64,000 nucleotides of DNA from Actinobacillus indolicus (GTDB lineage: Bacteria > Pseudomonadota > Gammaproteobacteria > Enterobacterales > Pasteurellaceae), in assembly GCF_901764975.1 (NCBI RefSeq), contig NZ_CABFKH010000001.1:164668-228667 (forward strand). Reading direction: 5' to 3'. This document shows positions 1-8,307 of this stretch, piece by piece. The notes under the pieces were generated by a model, which did not search any database, was not told the DNA's origin, and saw nothing but the letters and a program-made list of their open reading frames with translations. Numbering within the stretch: position 1 is the stretch's first letter; every line of letters starts with the position of its first letter. The translations under genes and the position numbers were made by a program.

Positions 1-204
1 ACGCTCTCCTGCAACGGTGAAATGAATCGGCTGAGTTTTACGTTCAAATAACGTGAGTCCATATTGATCTTCAAGTAGTTTAATTTGGTGAGACAAGGCG
101 GATTGCGTTAAATGTACACGTTTTGCAGCCAAAGAAACGCTACCACTTTCTTTTAAGGCTTGTAATGTTTTTAAGTGACGGAGTTCAAGAAATATTGGCT
201 TCAT
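1..204 (-). CDS. metR: MetR, LysR-type regulator (partial, N-terminal 68 residues)
   Basis: Only the first 68 codons are present; the rest lies beyond the left edge. The translation is a LysR-family winged helix-turn-helix: residues 9-17 read RHLKTLQAL and residues 34-40 QSALSHQ, the recognition helix, followed by LFERKTQPIHFT. As I recall it, the E. coli MetR N-terminus is very similar (KHLKTLQAL, QSALSHQ, FVRKSQPLRFT), which singles MetR out from other LysR proteins. MetR is a cytoplasmic activator of methionine synthesis genes with homocysteine as co-effector. It is divergent from znuD across 275 bases, with no obvious functional link. The ATG at 202-204 is the natural start, as the conserved region begins nine residues later. 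Target genes cannot be inferred from this fragment. Confidence 0.8.
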   Translation of the reverse strand, partial: MKPIFLELRHLKTLQALKESGSVSLAAKRVHLTQSALSHQIKLLEDQYGLTLFERKTQPIHFTVAGER

Positions 205-479
205 TATTGAAATGACTCATCTAAATAAGGTTAAGTATGAAAGAGAATAACATTAATTAGCGAAGAAAAGAACTCTACAAGCAGGTAGATTTCACAGTAT
301 TTTTGCAAAAAAGTGAGATGAACTTACCGCTTGTAAGTCTTTTTTATGAACTAAAATTAGTGTAACTGTATTAAAGGATATAAACCCATAAAAAAATTAA
401 AGTTTTTAATTTGATTTCATTCTCTCTTTTATTTATTATTCCATAAAAAAAATATGGTTAATTTATCTAAGGAGACAAA
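205..479. other. metR-znuD divergent intergenic region
   Basis: This 275-base AT-rich region must hold promoters for metR (leftward) and znuD (rightward). It contains one perfect uptake-signal core on the minus strand (326-334) facing a degenerate copy starting at 277, so the pair could fold into an imperfect hairpin. A good ribosome-binding sequence AAGGAG lies just before the znuD ATG at 480. I looked for a Zur-type palindrome and for a MetR box of the form TGAA-N5-TTCA and found neither convincingly. Confidence 0.5.
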
Positions 480-2957
480 ATGAAAAAAAATGCGATAACG
501 CTTTCCATGATTTCTCTTTTTTCTGTATGTGTATATGCAGAAGAAGTGGCAGAACTTGAGGAAATTCAAGTCGAAGCCAAAATGGCGGAGAGTAACTTAC
601 TAGGAGATCGCTCTAATGTCAGTGATCAGCTAATTGATGGAAATGTGTTCAAACAAAAATCAACAACCCTAGGAGATGCTTTATCCAGTGAGCTGGGTAT
701 TCACTCTAATCAATATGGTGGTGGCGCTTCAGCCCCGATTATTCGTGGGCAAGAGGGCAAACGTATCAAAATATTACAAAATAATAGCGATGTAGTGGAT
801 ATGTCCACCATGTCGCCGGATCATGCCGTCACCGTGGACGCAACCCTATCTAAGCAAGTTGAGATCGTCAGAGGGCCTTCTACTTTGCTATACAGTTCAG
901 GCAATGCCGCTGGGGTAATCAATGTCGTTGATAATAAAATTCCGAATTTCATGCCACAAAACGGGCTTAAAGGCGAAGCTAGTTTCCGTTTTAATACCAA
1001 TAACAATGAAAAATTGACCACTGCAGGTATTACCTTTGCGATTCACCCGAGTATTGCCGTTCATCTGGAGGGCTTATCCAAGCAGGCTGGTAACTACAAA
1101 ACGCCACATTATCGTTATGGCACCTATGCAGATAAAAAAGCCTTTAATCGTAGAGAGATGAGCTATCAAAATCTCTCGTATGTCCCTGAAAGTTGGGCGA
1201 AATCACAAGTCGGCACGGCGGGTATCTCTTGGATTTATGAAAAAGGTTATCTAGGGCTTGCCTATACCGAACGCCAAGATAAGTATGGATTACCCGCTCA
1301 TAATCATATTTATGAAGGTTGCGCAGTACGTATTATTGATGAGAGTGTTAAACAGCAATACCCCTATTTATTCCCTTACCCTGAACTTGCAGATGATCAA
1401 CATCTCTTTTGGGCCAACCCAGGCGTAAATATGGCGGATTGTCATGCCCATGGTTTGTCAGCTACGCCTTATGTTGATTTGAAAAGTCAGCGTTACGATT
1501 TTAGAGGTGAGATTATCGAACCCTTTAAGTATGTGGATAAATTGAGATTTAATGCAAGCCGTGTGAATTATCAACATGGCGAAATTGAAGGGGAAAGAAC
1601 GGCGAATCTCTTTAAAAATAAAGGACTTACCACTCGCCTTGAATTTGTACACAGCCCAATCGGGAATTTAACGGGGATATGGGGAATTCAATACCTCGAA
1701 CAAAAAAATAGTGCATTATCACCAGAAGACTCTGCAACACATAAGCATAAACATCGTGGCGTACAGCAGTTATTGAACAATAACAAAATGCAGAACTGGA
1801 GTTTATTCGGTTTAGAAAGTTATCAATGGAATGATATTACCTTTGAGGTTTCTAGCCGTTTAGAAAAACAAAAAGTCACCAAAGATTACGATCATGAAAA
1901 AGTACGCAATGAGTTTCTATCTCTTGGATATATTGATAGTAAAAGACCAGAGACCGCTCATGCCATGGATAATTACTATACGTTAACTCAAGCACATAAA
2001 GAAACGGCTCGATCTTTTGCGTTAGGTGTGCATTGGGCATTTAAAGAAAATCATAAGCTCTCTCTGACCGCTTCGCACCAAGAAAGACTTCCTAACGCGC
2101 AGGAACTATATGCACACGGAATGCATTTGGCAACAAACTCATTTGAAATGGGCAACAAAGGGCTAAGCAAAGAAAAATCTAATAATCTTGATTTAGGGCT
2201 AAGTTATGAGGGCGATAAATTTAGCTATTATTTGAGTGGATTCTTATACAACTTTGACAACTACACCTATCTCTATACGCTCAACTCTGGGAGAGGTCCT
2301 GCTTCTATGAAGCAAGATAGCGATTTACGCATTAATCGCTATATGCAAGCCCCTGCACGTTTCTATGGCGTAGAAGTTAATTTGGGCTATCAAGTTACAC
2401 CAAAACATCATATCAGCCTATTCGGTGATTATGTGAAAGGTTACTTAAAAGCCCACGATATTCGCACTAGCGATAAAGTAAGTTATGTGGATAACCCAGA
2501 GTTTGCCAAAGCAGTCGAAAAACTAATGCAGGAAAACCCGAAAATGAAAGCATGGCGAGCAGCTTCTAAAGTCAGAAATGAAATGGGAATTGAGCGCCAA
2601 ATTCGTGTACAAGAGCCAGTGTATGAAGAGCAACCGAAAATGTACACCCCACGTCTTCCTCCAATTCGGGTCGGGGCTCGCATTAAAAGTGATTTTACTG
2701 AAAATCTCAAAGGTGAATTAGAGTATTATCGTGTCTTTACGCAACATCGCATTTCAAAATTTGAGAATGTCACTCAAGGGCATAATATGCTGAATCTTGG
2801 GCTCACTTATCAGAACAAATTAGCAAAAGGCGAGTACGAACTCTTCCTCAAAGCGAATAACTTACTGAATGAAGAAGTGTATGCTCATGAAACCTTCTTA
2901 CCTTATATTCCACAAATGGGACGAAATGTAAGTTTAGGTGTTAACTACAAGTTCTAA
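480..2957 (+). CDS. znuD: ZnuD-type TonB-dependent outer-membrane zinc receptor
   Basis: The 825-residue protein has a signal peptide ending near residue 20 (VYA/EE), a likely TonB box near residues 26-32, a plug domain (QYGGGASAPIIRG, VEIVRGPSTLLYSSGN) and a 22-strand-type barrel ending in VNYKF with terminal Phe. It closely resembles remembered neisserial ZnuD: shared stretches include YGLPAH, SLTASHQERLP, TQELYAHG-like NAQELYAHG and PQMGR. ZnuD imports zinc (and was also linked to haem) across the outer membrane using TonB energy. Zinc-ligand-like features are visible: Cys281 and Cys321 flank an extracellular-loop candidate with CHAHG, and HKHKH occurs at residues 421-425. A charged insertion around residues 670-720 is longer than I recall in Neisseria. 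The gene stands alone and ends at a dual-uptake-sequence hairpin. Zur control is expected but no operator was recognised. Confidence 0.85.
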   Translation: MKKNAITLSMISLFSVCVYAEEVAELEEIQVEAKMAESNLLGDRSNVSDQLIDGNVFKQKSTTLGDALSSELGIHSNQYGGGASAPIIRGQEGKRIKILQNNSDVVDMSTMSPDHAVTVDATLSKQVEIVRGPSTLLYSSGNAAGVINVVDNKIPNFMPQNGLKGEASFRFNTNNNEKLTTAGITFAIHPSIAVHLEGLSKQAGNYKTPHYRYGTYADKKAFNRREMSYQNLSYVPESWAKSQVGTAGISWIYEKGYLGLAYTERQDKYGLPAHNHIYEGCAVRIIDESVKQQYPYLFPYPELADDQHLFWANPGVNMADCHAHGLSATPYVDLKSQRYDFRGEIIEPFKYVDKLRFNASRVNYQHGEIEGERTANLFKNKGLTTRLEFVHSPIGNLTGIWGIQYLEQKNSALSPEDSATHKHKHRGVQQLLNNNKMQNWSLFGLESYQWNDITFEVSSRLEKQKVTKDYDHEKVRNEFLSLGYIDSKRPETAHAMDNYYTLTQAHKETARSFALGVHWAFKENHKLSLTASHQERLPNAQELYAHGMHLATNSFEMGNKGLSKEKSNNLDLGLSYEGDKFSYYLSGFLYNFDNYTYLYTLNSGRGPASMKQDSDLRINRYMQAPARFYGVEVNLGYQVTPKHHISLFGDYVKGYLKAHDIRTSDKVSYVDNPEFAKAVEKLMQENPKMKAWRAASKVRNEMGIERQIRVQEPVYEEQPKMYTPRLPPIRVGARIKSDFTENLKGELEYYRVFTQHRISKFENVTQGHNMLNLGLTYQNKLAKGEYELFLKANNLLNEEVYAHETFLPYIPQMGRNVSLGVNYKF

Positions 2958-2972
2958 ACGGATTTGGATGTA

Positions 2973-3031
2973 AACAAGCGGTAAGATTTGAGATTTTTTT
3001 GCAAAAAATTGAACGAATCTTACCGCTTGTT
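2973..3031. terminator. Bidirectional hairpin from two head-to-head uptake sequences
   Basis: A 16-base arm AACAAGCGGTAAGATT (2973-2988) pairs perfectly with its complement at 3016-3031 across a loop of 27 bases containing T- and A-runs. Each arm carries the uptake core. It lies between the convergent ends of znuD and the phosphoesterase gene, so it probably terminates both. Confidence 0.7.
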
Positions 3032-3047
3032 ATATGAGGTATTGTAT

Positions 3048-4133
3048 CTATTTTCCTCTCACTTCAATAATCATCACTTCCGACTGTGAACCTAAACGCA
3101 TCGGTATCCCCCAAAATCCGTATCCAGAAGTGACAAAAAAATGTCCATTGCCGATTTTTTCATAACCGTGTGCAAGTCGGTAAATAAAGTGAGTAATGAT
3201 ATTCGCTGGGAAAATTTGTCCATTATGGGTATGTCCCGACACTTGAATATCAATAGGCAGTTGAGAATGTTGCTCAATTTGTGTTGGGCGGTGATCCATT
3301 AGGAAAACAGGTAAATTTGTATCCACCTGAGCCAATAACTCTGCTGTTTCAGGGCGATTTTTCACTAATTCATCATTACGACCAATAATAGTAAATTTTT
3401 CGTCTAAAGTGACCGCTTGATCCCATAGCACCGTAATACCTGCTTTAGTGATTTCTTGATAGATTTCAGCTTCAGCCCCAAAAAGATCGTGGTTTCCCAT
3501 GGTAGCATACACGCCTAGTGGAGCCTTTAATTTTTCAAGGCTTGGTTGCATATTTTCAGCTAGATAGGCTTCAACATCATCGTCCATAATATCACCTGGA
3601 AGTAAAATTAAATCCACTTGTTCTTGGTCAAAGATAGTTGCTAACTTATCTAACTGTTTACCCCCGAAAAATTTCCCTAAGTGGAAATCGCTTGCGACAC
3701 CAATTTTGAGTGGCTGTATGGGCTTATCTAAGGTGACTTGATAGTGAACCACTTTGGGTGAATAGGCATTGTAAATGGTCAGTCCAATTAACCCTAATAA
3801 AACAGATAAATAGCTTATTTTAAGCCAGCGATTAAGGTTATTTGGCGAGAATATCTGTTTGCCGACAGTATAAATTCCCCAAAAACAGAAGCTGATAAAA
3901 AAGATAAATAGAAGTAATGTGAGTATTAAAGCAATTAAGCGGAAATTTGGCAAAATGCGTGTAACGTGCAATATCATCAATAGATTTGCTGCGATATAGA
4001 CAGAAAATGTGATGATCTTGCGACTTTTATTTGATAAATCGCATAGCCAAGTTACTGTTTTAGAAAAACTAAAGAGCAGAAATTGCAGGGCGATAACTGA
4101 AACGGCGGTGATAATGTAATAGCGATATTCCAT
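3048..4133 (-). CDS. Membrane-anchored metallophosphoesterase (YkuE-like)
   Basis: This 361-residue protein has about four N-terminal hydrophobic segments followed by a calcineurin-type phosphoesterase domain. Metal-binding motifs are visible in order: SDFHLG (D-x-H), LLPGDIMDD (GD), MGNHD (GNHD), then MDHRP and SGHTHNGQ (GHTH). The fold hydrolyses phosphomonoesters or diesters; related proteins (YkuE, LpxH-like) act on membrane-associated substrates, but the substrate here is unknown. A longer reading frame extends to 4166, yet its first codons lie inside the catalase terminator hairpin, and the ATG at 4131-4133 has a good upstream GGAAAG, so I use that start. It is not co-transcribed with catalase because a terminator separates them. 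Confidence 0.8.
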   Translation of the reverse strand: MEYRYYIITAVSVIALQFLLFSFSKTVTWLCDLSNKSRKIITFSVYIAANLLMILHVTRILPNFRLIALILTLLLFIFFISFCFWGIYTVGKQIFSPNNLNRWLKISYLSVLLGLIGLTIYNAYSPKVVHYQVTLDKPIQPLKIGVASDFHLGKFFGGKQLDKLATIFDQEQVDLILLPGDIMDDDVEAYLAENMQPSLEKLKAPLGVYATMGNHDLFGAEAEIYQEITKAGITVLWDQAVTLDEKFTIIGRNDELVKNRPETAELLAQVDTNLPVFLMDHRPTQIEQHSQLPIDIQVSGHTHNGQIFPANIITHFIYRLAHGYEKIGNGHFFVTSGYGFWGIPMRLGSQSEVMIIEVRGK

Positions 4134-4147
4134 ATTTATTCTTTCCA

Positions 4148-4179
4148 AGAAAAAAAGCCCAACCAAAACGGTTGGGCTT
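4148..4179 (-). terminator. Rho-independent terminator of the catalase gene
   Basis: Read on the minus strand, AAGCCCAACC pairs with GGTTGGGCTT across a GTTTT loop and is followed by a run of T residues. It lies about 50 bases past the catalase stop codon and overlaps only the unneeded upstream extension of the phosphoesterase frame. Confidence 0.85.
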
Positions 4180-4227
4180 AAAGTATAGCAAATACAAGTG
4201 TAAGGAGAAAATAAGTCTTTAATTAGC

Positions 4228-5676
4228 TTATTTTGCTAATTTTTGACGAATCGCATTTGCTAATTCTGAGCTAACTTTTTCAAAGTGAGCCATTTGTCTT
4301 TCTACGATTTCAGGAACCGTAACACCTGATAAACCTGCTGCAAAGTTACCTGCTAAGCGATCTTTTTCTTCCGCTGTAAACAAGTTATAAAGTGCTGCTG
4401 GCTGTGAGTAGTAATCTTCATCGTACTCACGGAAGTTAAAGTGTGCTGCTTCACGCTCAATTTGTAATGGTAATTGATCGTGGGTTGGCACATAAGTGTC
4501 AAAACGGTTCGGCGCGTAGTTAGGGTGGTTTCCACCGTTTGCATCAATACGCATTGCACCATCACGGTGAGTCGTGTGGTATGGGCATTTTGGTGCATTT
4601 ACAGGGATTTGGTGGTGGTTTACACCTAAACGGTAACGCTGTGCATCTTGGTAAGAGAACAGACGACCTTGTAACATACGGTCTGGCGAGAAGCCGATTC
4701 CCGGAACGATGTTAGATGGTGCAAATGCTGCCTGTTCTACTTCTGAGAAGTAGTTTTGTGGATTGCGATTTAACTCTAATACACCCACTTCGATTACAGG
4801 ATAATCTGCGTGTGGCCATACTTTAGTTAAGTCAAAGGCATAGTTATGTTTGTGAGCATCTGCTTCTGGCATAATTTGCACTTGAACAGTCCAACGTGGA
4901 AATTCACCACGCTCAATCGCTTCATATAAATCTTGTTGGCTAGATTCACGATTTTCGCCCACAACTTTAGCCGCTTCTTCGTTAGTGAAGAATTTGTGAC
5001 CTTGTTGTGTTTTGAAGTGGAATTTCACCCAAAAACGCTCGTTGTTTGCGTTTACAAAGCTATAAGTGTGGCTACCGTAACCGTTCATATGACGTAAAGT
5101 CGCAGGAATACCACGATCTGAGAATAATGTCATAATTTGGTGCATTGACTCAGGGTGACGTGACCAGAAATCCCACGCTGCATTTGCATCACGCAAGTTA
5201 GTTTGTGGATTACGTTTTTGTGTATGGATAAAATCTGGGAATTTTAATGGATCACGGATAAAGAATACTGGAGTATTGTTACCCACTAAGTCCCAGTTAC
5301 CTTGTTCGGTATAGAATTTTAATGAGAAACCACGCACATCACGCTCTGCATCGGCAGCCCCACGCTCGCCAGCAACAGTTGAGAAACGTAATAATACTTC
5401 AGTTTGTGCACCTGGTTTAAATACCGCTGCTTTAGTATATTTAGTAATATCTGCAGTGACAGTGAATGTACCGTAAGCAGCTGAACCTTTAGCATGAACC
5501 ACACGCTCAGGAATACGCTCACGAGCAAAGTGAGCTAATTTCTCTTGGAACCATACATCTTGCAAAAGAAGTGGACCACGAGGACCAGCAGACATTGTGT
5601 TGTCATTATCAACAACTGGCGCGCCTGCTGCTGTTGTTAAGGTTTTTGAACCATGATCAAATGGACATTTAGACAT
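4228..5676 (-). CDS. katA: Catalase, small-subunit haem type (HktE/KatA-like)
   Basis: The 482-residue protein is a clade 3 monofunctional catalase that converts hydrogen peroxide to water and oxygen in the cytoplasm. Catalytic distal His is in RVVHAKG (His61), distal Asn in VGNNTP (Asn133/134) and the proximal haem-ligand Tyr in RLFSY (Tyr342, pattern R-x-F-x-Y). Length matches the H. influenzae HktE family. The gene is monocistronic: a strong terminator follows, and the divergent ABC-transporter operon begins 386 bases upstream. The upstream region carries three copies of AAACTATTG, a candidate peroxide-responsive (OxyR-type) operator. Nothing appears damaged. The symbol hktE would be equally valid. 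Confidence 0.95.
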   Translation of the reverse strand: MSKCPFDHGSKTLTTAAGAPVVDNDNTMSAGPRGPLLLQDVWFQEKLAHFARERIPERVVHAKGSAAYGTFTVTADITKYTKAAVFKPGAQTEVLLRFSTVAGERGAADAERDVRGFSLKFYTEQGNWDLVGNNTPVFFIRDPLKFPDFIHTQKRNPQTNLRDANAAWDFWSRHPESMHQIMTLFSDRGIPATLRHMNGYGSHTYSFVNANNERFWVKFHFKTQQGHKFFTNEEAAKVVGENRESSQQDLYEAIERGEFPRWTVQVQIMPEADAHKHNYAFDLTKVWPHADYPVIEVGVLELNRNPQNYFSEVEQAAFAPSNIVPGIGFSPDRMLQGRLFSYQDAQRYRLGVNHHQIPVNAPKCPYHTTHRDGAMRIDANGGNHPNYAPNRFDTYVPTHDQLPLQIEREAAHFNFREYDEDYYSQPAALYNLFTAEEKDRLAGNFAAGLSGVTVPEIVERQMAHFEKVSSELANAIRQKLAK

Positions 5677-5748
5677 AGTGAATTTCCTTCAAAAATAATT
5701 AATAGGAGTTATTTGCCAGTCAATTATCTAGGATAGGCGAAAGAGTGT

Positions 5749-5802
5749 AAAACTATTGAATTAATAATAAAAAACTATTGTTTTGTTTTAATCAATAGTT
5801 TT
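5749..5802. promoter_or_regulatory. Triple AAACTATTG operator candidate upstream of catalase
   Basis: AAAACTATTG occurs at about 5749-5758 and 5771-5780, with CTAT cores 22 bases apart, and its exact reverse complement at 5793-5802. The last two form a 10-base perfect inverted repeat around a 12-base AT-rich spacer. Spacing near two helical turns and ATAG/CTAT cores recall OxyR recognition, but the match to a full OxyR consensus is loose, so the regulator is an inference. Confidence 0.4.
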
Positions 5803-5824
5803 TATAGTGTTTGGTGTGTTTAAA

Positions 5825-5886
5825 ATGTGATCTATTTAACGAATTTGTAACAATGTCATTGAAGTGTAAATTTAGGTCAGTATAAT
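5825..5886 (+). promoter_or_regulatory. Promoter of the glycopeptide ABC operon with weak CRP half site
   Basis: TTGAAG at 5859-5864 and TATAAT at 5881-5886 are separated by 16 bases, giving a likely start near 5893. TGTGATCT at 5826-5833 is a strong CRP half site; the opposing half (TAACG) is poor. Its centre lies about 60 bases upstream of the predicted start, where class I CRP activation occurs. The promoter is convincing, the CRP call tentative. Confidence 0.5.
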
Positions 5887-6062
5887 CCTCCCAAAATGGA
5901 TTTTCACCAACTCTACTTTATAGGTGGTAGTCAATTTCAAGTTGTTTCGAAAGTAGTATTTTAAGTAAGAGTTTAGTAAGGAATACTCCGTTAGCTAATC
6001 TAACGAATACCGGTGATCAAGAAGATCATGTTTTGTCGTTAATTCAAGTCTAAGGTGTAAAT

Positions 6063-7322
6063 ATGAAAAAGTCTCTTCTAAGTATTGCGTTATCAACCCT
6101 TCTTTTAGCAACCTCTTCCCAAGTTCTTGCCAACAGTAAAATTGTTTTTTCTCATTATCTTTCTAAAGATTATGTGAACACCATGATTGAAGGATTTAAA
6201 AAAGATAATCCAGATATTGAGGTCGTGGCAATGAGCTGTGGATTCCGTGATTGTCATGACAAATTAACCACGGCATTAGCTGTTGGTGAAGGTGCTCCTG
6301 ATGTGGTGACTATCAGTACGATTAAACTGGGTACTTTCGTTGACTCTGGTGGTTTGGTGAATCTAACCGATGCCCCTTATTCTATGGATAAAACCGGCTG
6401 GCAGTTTGATGCATCTATGTTGACTTTATCACAAAACGATAAAGGACAACTTTTTGGTGTGCCATTTGATACAGGCCCGGTTGTGATGGTATATCGTAAA
6501 GATTTGCTTGATTCTACTGGCATGACTATTGAAGAAGCAACAAAAGATTGGGCATCTTTCGTGACCTTCGCTGAAAAATTAAAAGAAAAATCGGGGGCTT
6601 TTGTACTTCCTGCTGCAACGAGTTTAATTAACCCTCTTGTGATGGGAACTAACAATGCGCCGGGTCAGCCTGTATATCTTAAAGATGGTAAACCGAACCT
6701 CAATTCGAAAGAAATTAAATTCTTAGTGAATTTAGTCAAAGAGCTTTATGACAAACAACTTGTTGCAGCTTTAGATGGTTCATCAAACGATCAAAAATTC
6801 ATTAAGCTTTATCGTGAAGGTAAGCTCTTCTCTGACATTGACGGCCCATGGATCGAAGGACGTGTTGTTCAAGAATATGATCCTGATGGAGCGAAAAAAG
6901 GCTTGTGGCGTGTTGCAGGTATTCCGAATAATACCAATGTCAATGCGGGTGGAACGGTGTTTGCGATTCCAACACAAAGCAAACATAAAGATGCTTCTTG
7001 GAAATTTATCCAACATTTAATGAAAAATGAAAGTGTGTTAGATATTGCCAAAATTGCGGGTACCTTGCCAGCAAGAACAGAAATCTACAGTGATCCTTTC
7101 TTTGACCAACCAAGTGACACTTTTGGTGGTCAACATTCCATGAAGTTATATACTGAAATTGTTAAACAAAATAAACCTTATTTATCTTCGCCAATAGATA
7201 ATATTGCGAATGAAATCTTAAATAGCTCTATTAAGAAAATTCTGGCTGAAAAAGCAGATATTGATAAAACATTAGATGAAGCCAATACGTTATTACAACG
7301 TAGAATGCGTTCATTGAAGTAG
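6063..7322 (+). CDS. ABC transporter periplasmic substrate-binding protein (family 1, CUT1 type)
   Basis: The 419-residue protein starts with a clear Sec signal peptide (basic KK, hydrophobic core, cleavage near residue 24 at VLA/NS) and no lipobox. The mature part follows the family 1 solute-binding pattern of sugar transporters: SKIVFSHYLS at the first strand, PDVVTIST, FGVPFDTGPVVMVYRKDL and GPWIEGR late in the chain. It would bind the substrate in the periplasm and deliver it to the two permeases encoded next. It is the first gene of a seven-gene operon with aminopeptidase, glycosylasparaginase and a glycosidase, so an oligosaccharide attached to an amino acid or short peptide is the inferred ligand. 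A strong hairpin directly after the gene probably stabilises its message for higher expression than the permeases. Confidence 0.85.
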   Translation: MKKSLLSIALSTLLLATSSQVLANSKIVFSHYLSKDYVNTMIEGFKKDNPDIEVVAMSCGFRDCHDKLTTALAVGEGAPDVVTISTIKLGTFVDSGGLVNLTDAPYSMDKTGWQFDASMLTLSQNDKGQLFGVPFDTGPVVMVYRKDLLDSTGMTIEEATKDWASFVTFAEKLKEKSGAFVLPAATSLINPLVMGTNNAPGQPVYLKDGKPNLNSKEIKFLVNLVKELYDKQLVAALDGSSNDQKFIKLYREGKLFSDIDGPWIEGRVVQEYDPDGAKKGLWRVAGIPNNTNVNAGGTVFAIPTQSKHKDASWKFIQHLMKNESVLDIAKIAGTLPARTEIYSDPFFDQPSDTFGGQHSMKLYTEIVKQNKPYLSSPIDNIANEILNSSIKKILAEKADIDKTLDEANTLLQRRMRSLK

Positions 7323-7328
7323 TTAATA

Positions 7329-7365
7329 AAAACATCCAACCTTAATTATTAAGGTTGGATGTTTT
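7329..7365 (+). promoter_or_regulatory. Intercistronic stem-loop after the binding-protein gene
   Basis: AAAACATCCAACCTT (7329-7343) pairs perfectly with its complement at 7351-7365 around a 7-base loop, and is followed by the ribosome-binding site of the first permease. Such 15-base stems between binding-protein and permease genes usually act as partial terminators or 3'-end stabilisers. Confidence 0.75.
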
Positions 7366-7380
7366 GTTAAGGAGCTAAAG

Positions 7381-8307
7381 ATGAAATATTTAAAAGGAAT
7401 ATTACACGATCATCGTGTCGCTTATATTTTGTTACTTCCCTTTATTATTCTTTATTTAACGTTTAGTGTTTTTCCTATCTTTTTTTCTGGGTTTCTCTCG
7501 TTTTATGCTTGGAATCCAGTTAAAGGCTTATCTTCAATGGAGTTTGTTGGGTGGGAAAATTACTATTATGCGTTAACAGATGATGTATTTTGGTTATCTT
7601 TATGGAACACCATTAAAATTTCTTTTATTTCAGGTGTTTCTCAACATGTATTAGCCATTTCGCTAGCCTATATTTTGTTACATATTATTACACGTGGTGC
7701 GGAATTTTTTAAAGCAGCGATTTTCTTACCTTATATCACATCGAGTGTTGCTGTCAGTTTAGTTGTTTTTAATATCTTTGCTCCGTCTGGTATTGTTAAT
7801 GAAGCATTACGCAGCATTGCAGATACTTTACGACTTGAAATGTTATTACCCATTGATTTTTTTGATGTGGAATGGATTCGTTTAACCATAGCGAATCAAG
7901 TTACATGGAAATATACCGGTATCAATACCGTTATTTATATGACAGGTATTGCTTCTGTCTCTAAAGAATTATATGAAGCTATTGATATTGATGGGGCAAA
8001 TAAGTGGCAGAAATTCCGTTATATTACTTTACCGCTTCTTGTTCCTTATATTTTCTTTGCAACTTTAATGACGATTATCGGCAATATGCAAATGTTTGAA
8101 GAGCCGATGATGTTAACTAAAGGTGTCGGTGGTGTTTCAAATTCAGGGATGACGGTTTCACTCTACCTATACAAAATGGGATGGGATTGGAATGATATGG
8201 GAACAGCCTCGGCAATTGCTTGGGTATTATTCCTCATTACCTCGATTTTTAGTGCAATATTCTTCTTACTATTTGGTAAGCGTGGTATTAAAAAAGGAGG
8301 TGAATAA
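7381..8307 (+). CDS. ABC transporter permease, MalF-like (CUT1)
   Basis: The 308-residue polytopic membrane protein has about six hydrophobic segments. The cytoplasmic EAA loop that docks on the ATPase is visible as EAIDIDGANKWQKFRYITLP (E-x3-DGA-x8-LP), characteristic of sugar importers of the MalF/UgpA kind. It forms a heterodimeric channel with the protein encoded immediately downstream; the two genes overlap by one base in a TAATG arrangement, which implies translational coupling. It is preceded by a good AAGGAG site. The substrate is inferred from the operon, not from the permease itself. Confidence 0.85.
   Translation: MKYLKGILHDHRVAYILLLPFIILYLTFSVFPIFFSGFLSFYAWNPVKGLSSMEFVGWENYYYALTDDVFWLSLWNTIKISFISGVSQHVLAISLAYILLHIITRGAEFFKAAIFLPYITSSVAVSLVVFNIFAPSGIVNEALRSIADTLRLEMLLPIDFFDVEWIRLTIANQVTWKYTGINTVIYMTGIASVSKELYEAIDIDGANKWQKFRYITLPLLVPYIFFATLMTIIGNMQMFEEPMMLTKGVGGVSNSGMTVSLYLYKMGWDWNDMGTASAIAWVLFLITSIFSAIFFLLFGKRGIKKGGE

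Larger units (their letters stand above)
5677..6062. other. Catalase / ABC-operon divergent intergenic region (386 bases)
   Basis: The left half holds a repeated operator-like element (about 5749-5802) serving catalase or both genes. The middle holds a good promoter for the rightward operon (5859-5886) preceded by a CRP-like half site. The right half is a long leader of about 170 bases with two small hairpins and a 22-codon open frame (5896-5964) without a visible ribosome-binding site. No other gene is apparent. Confidence 0.6.

Noticed and set aside
205..479. Zur operator upstream of znuD
   Set aside because: No palindrome resembling the gammaproteobacterial Zur box (GAAATGTTATANTATAACATTTC-like) was found by eye.
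4134..4166. Upstream extension of the phosphoesterase start
   Set aside because: The extension is encoded by the catalase terminator stem; the internal ATG has a proper ribosome-binding site.
5896..5964. 22-codon frame in the leader of the glycopeptide operon as a leader peptide
   Set aside because: No ribosome-binding site, no run of regulatory codons; kept only as a note in the leader finding.
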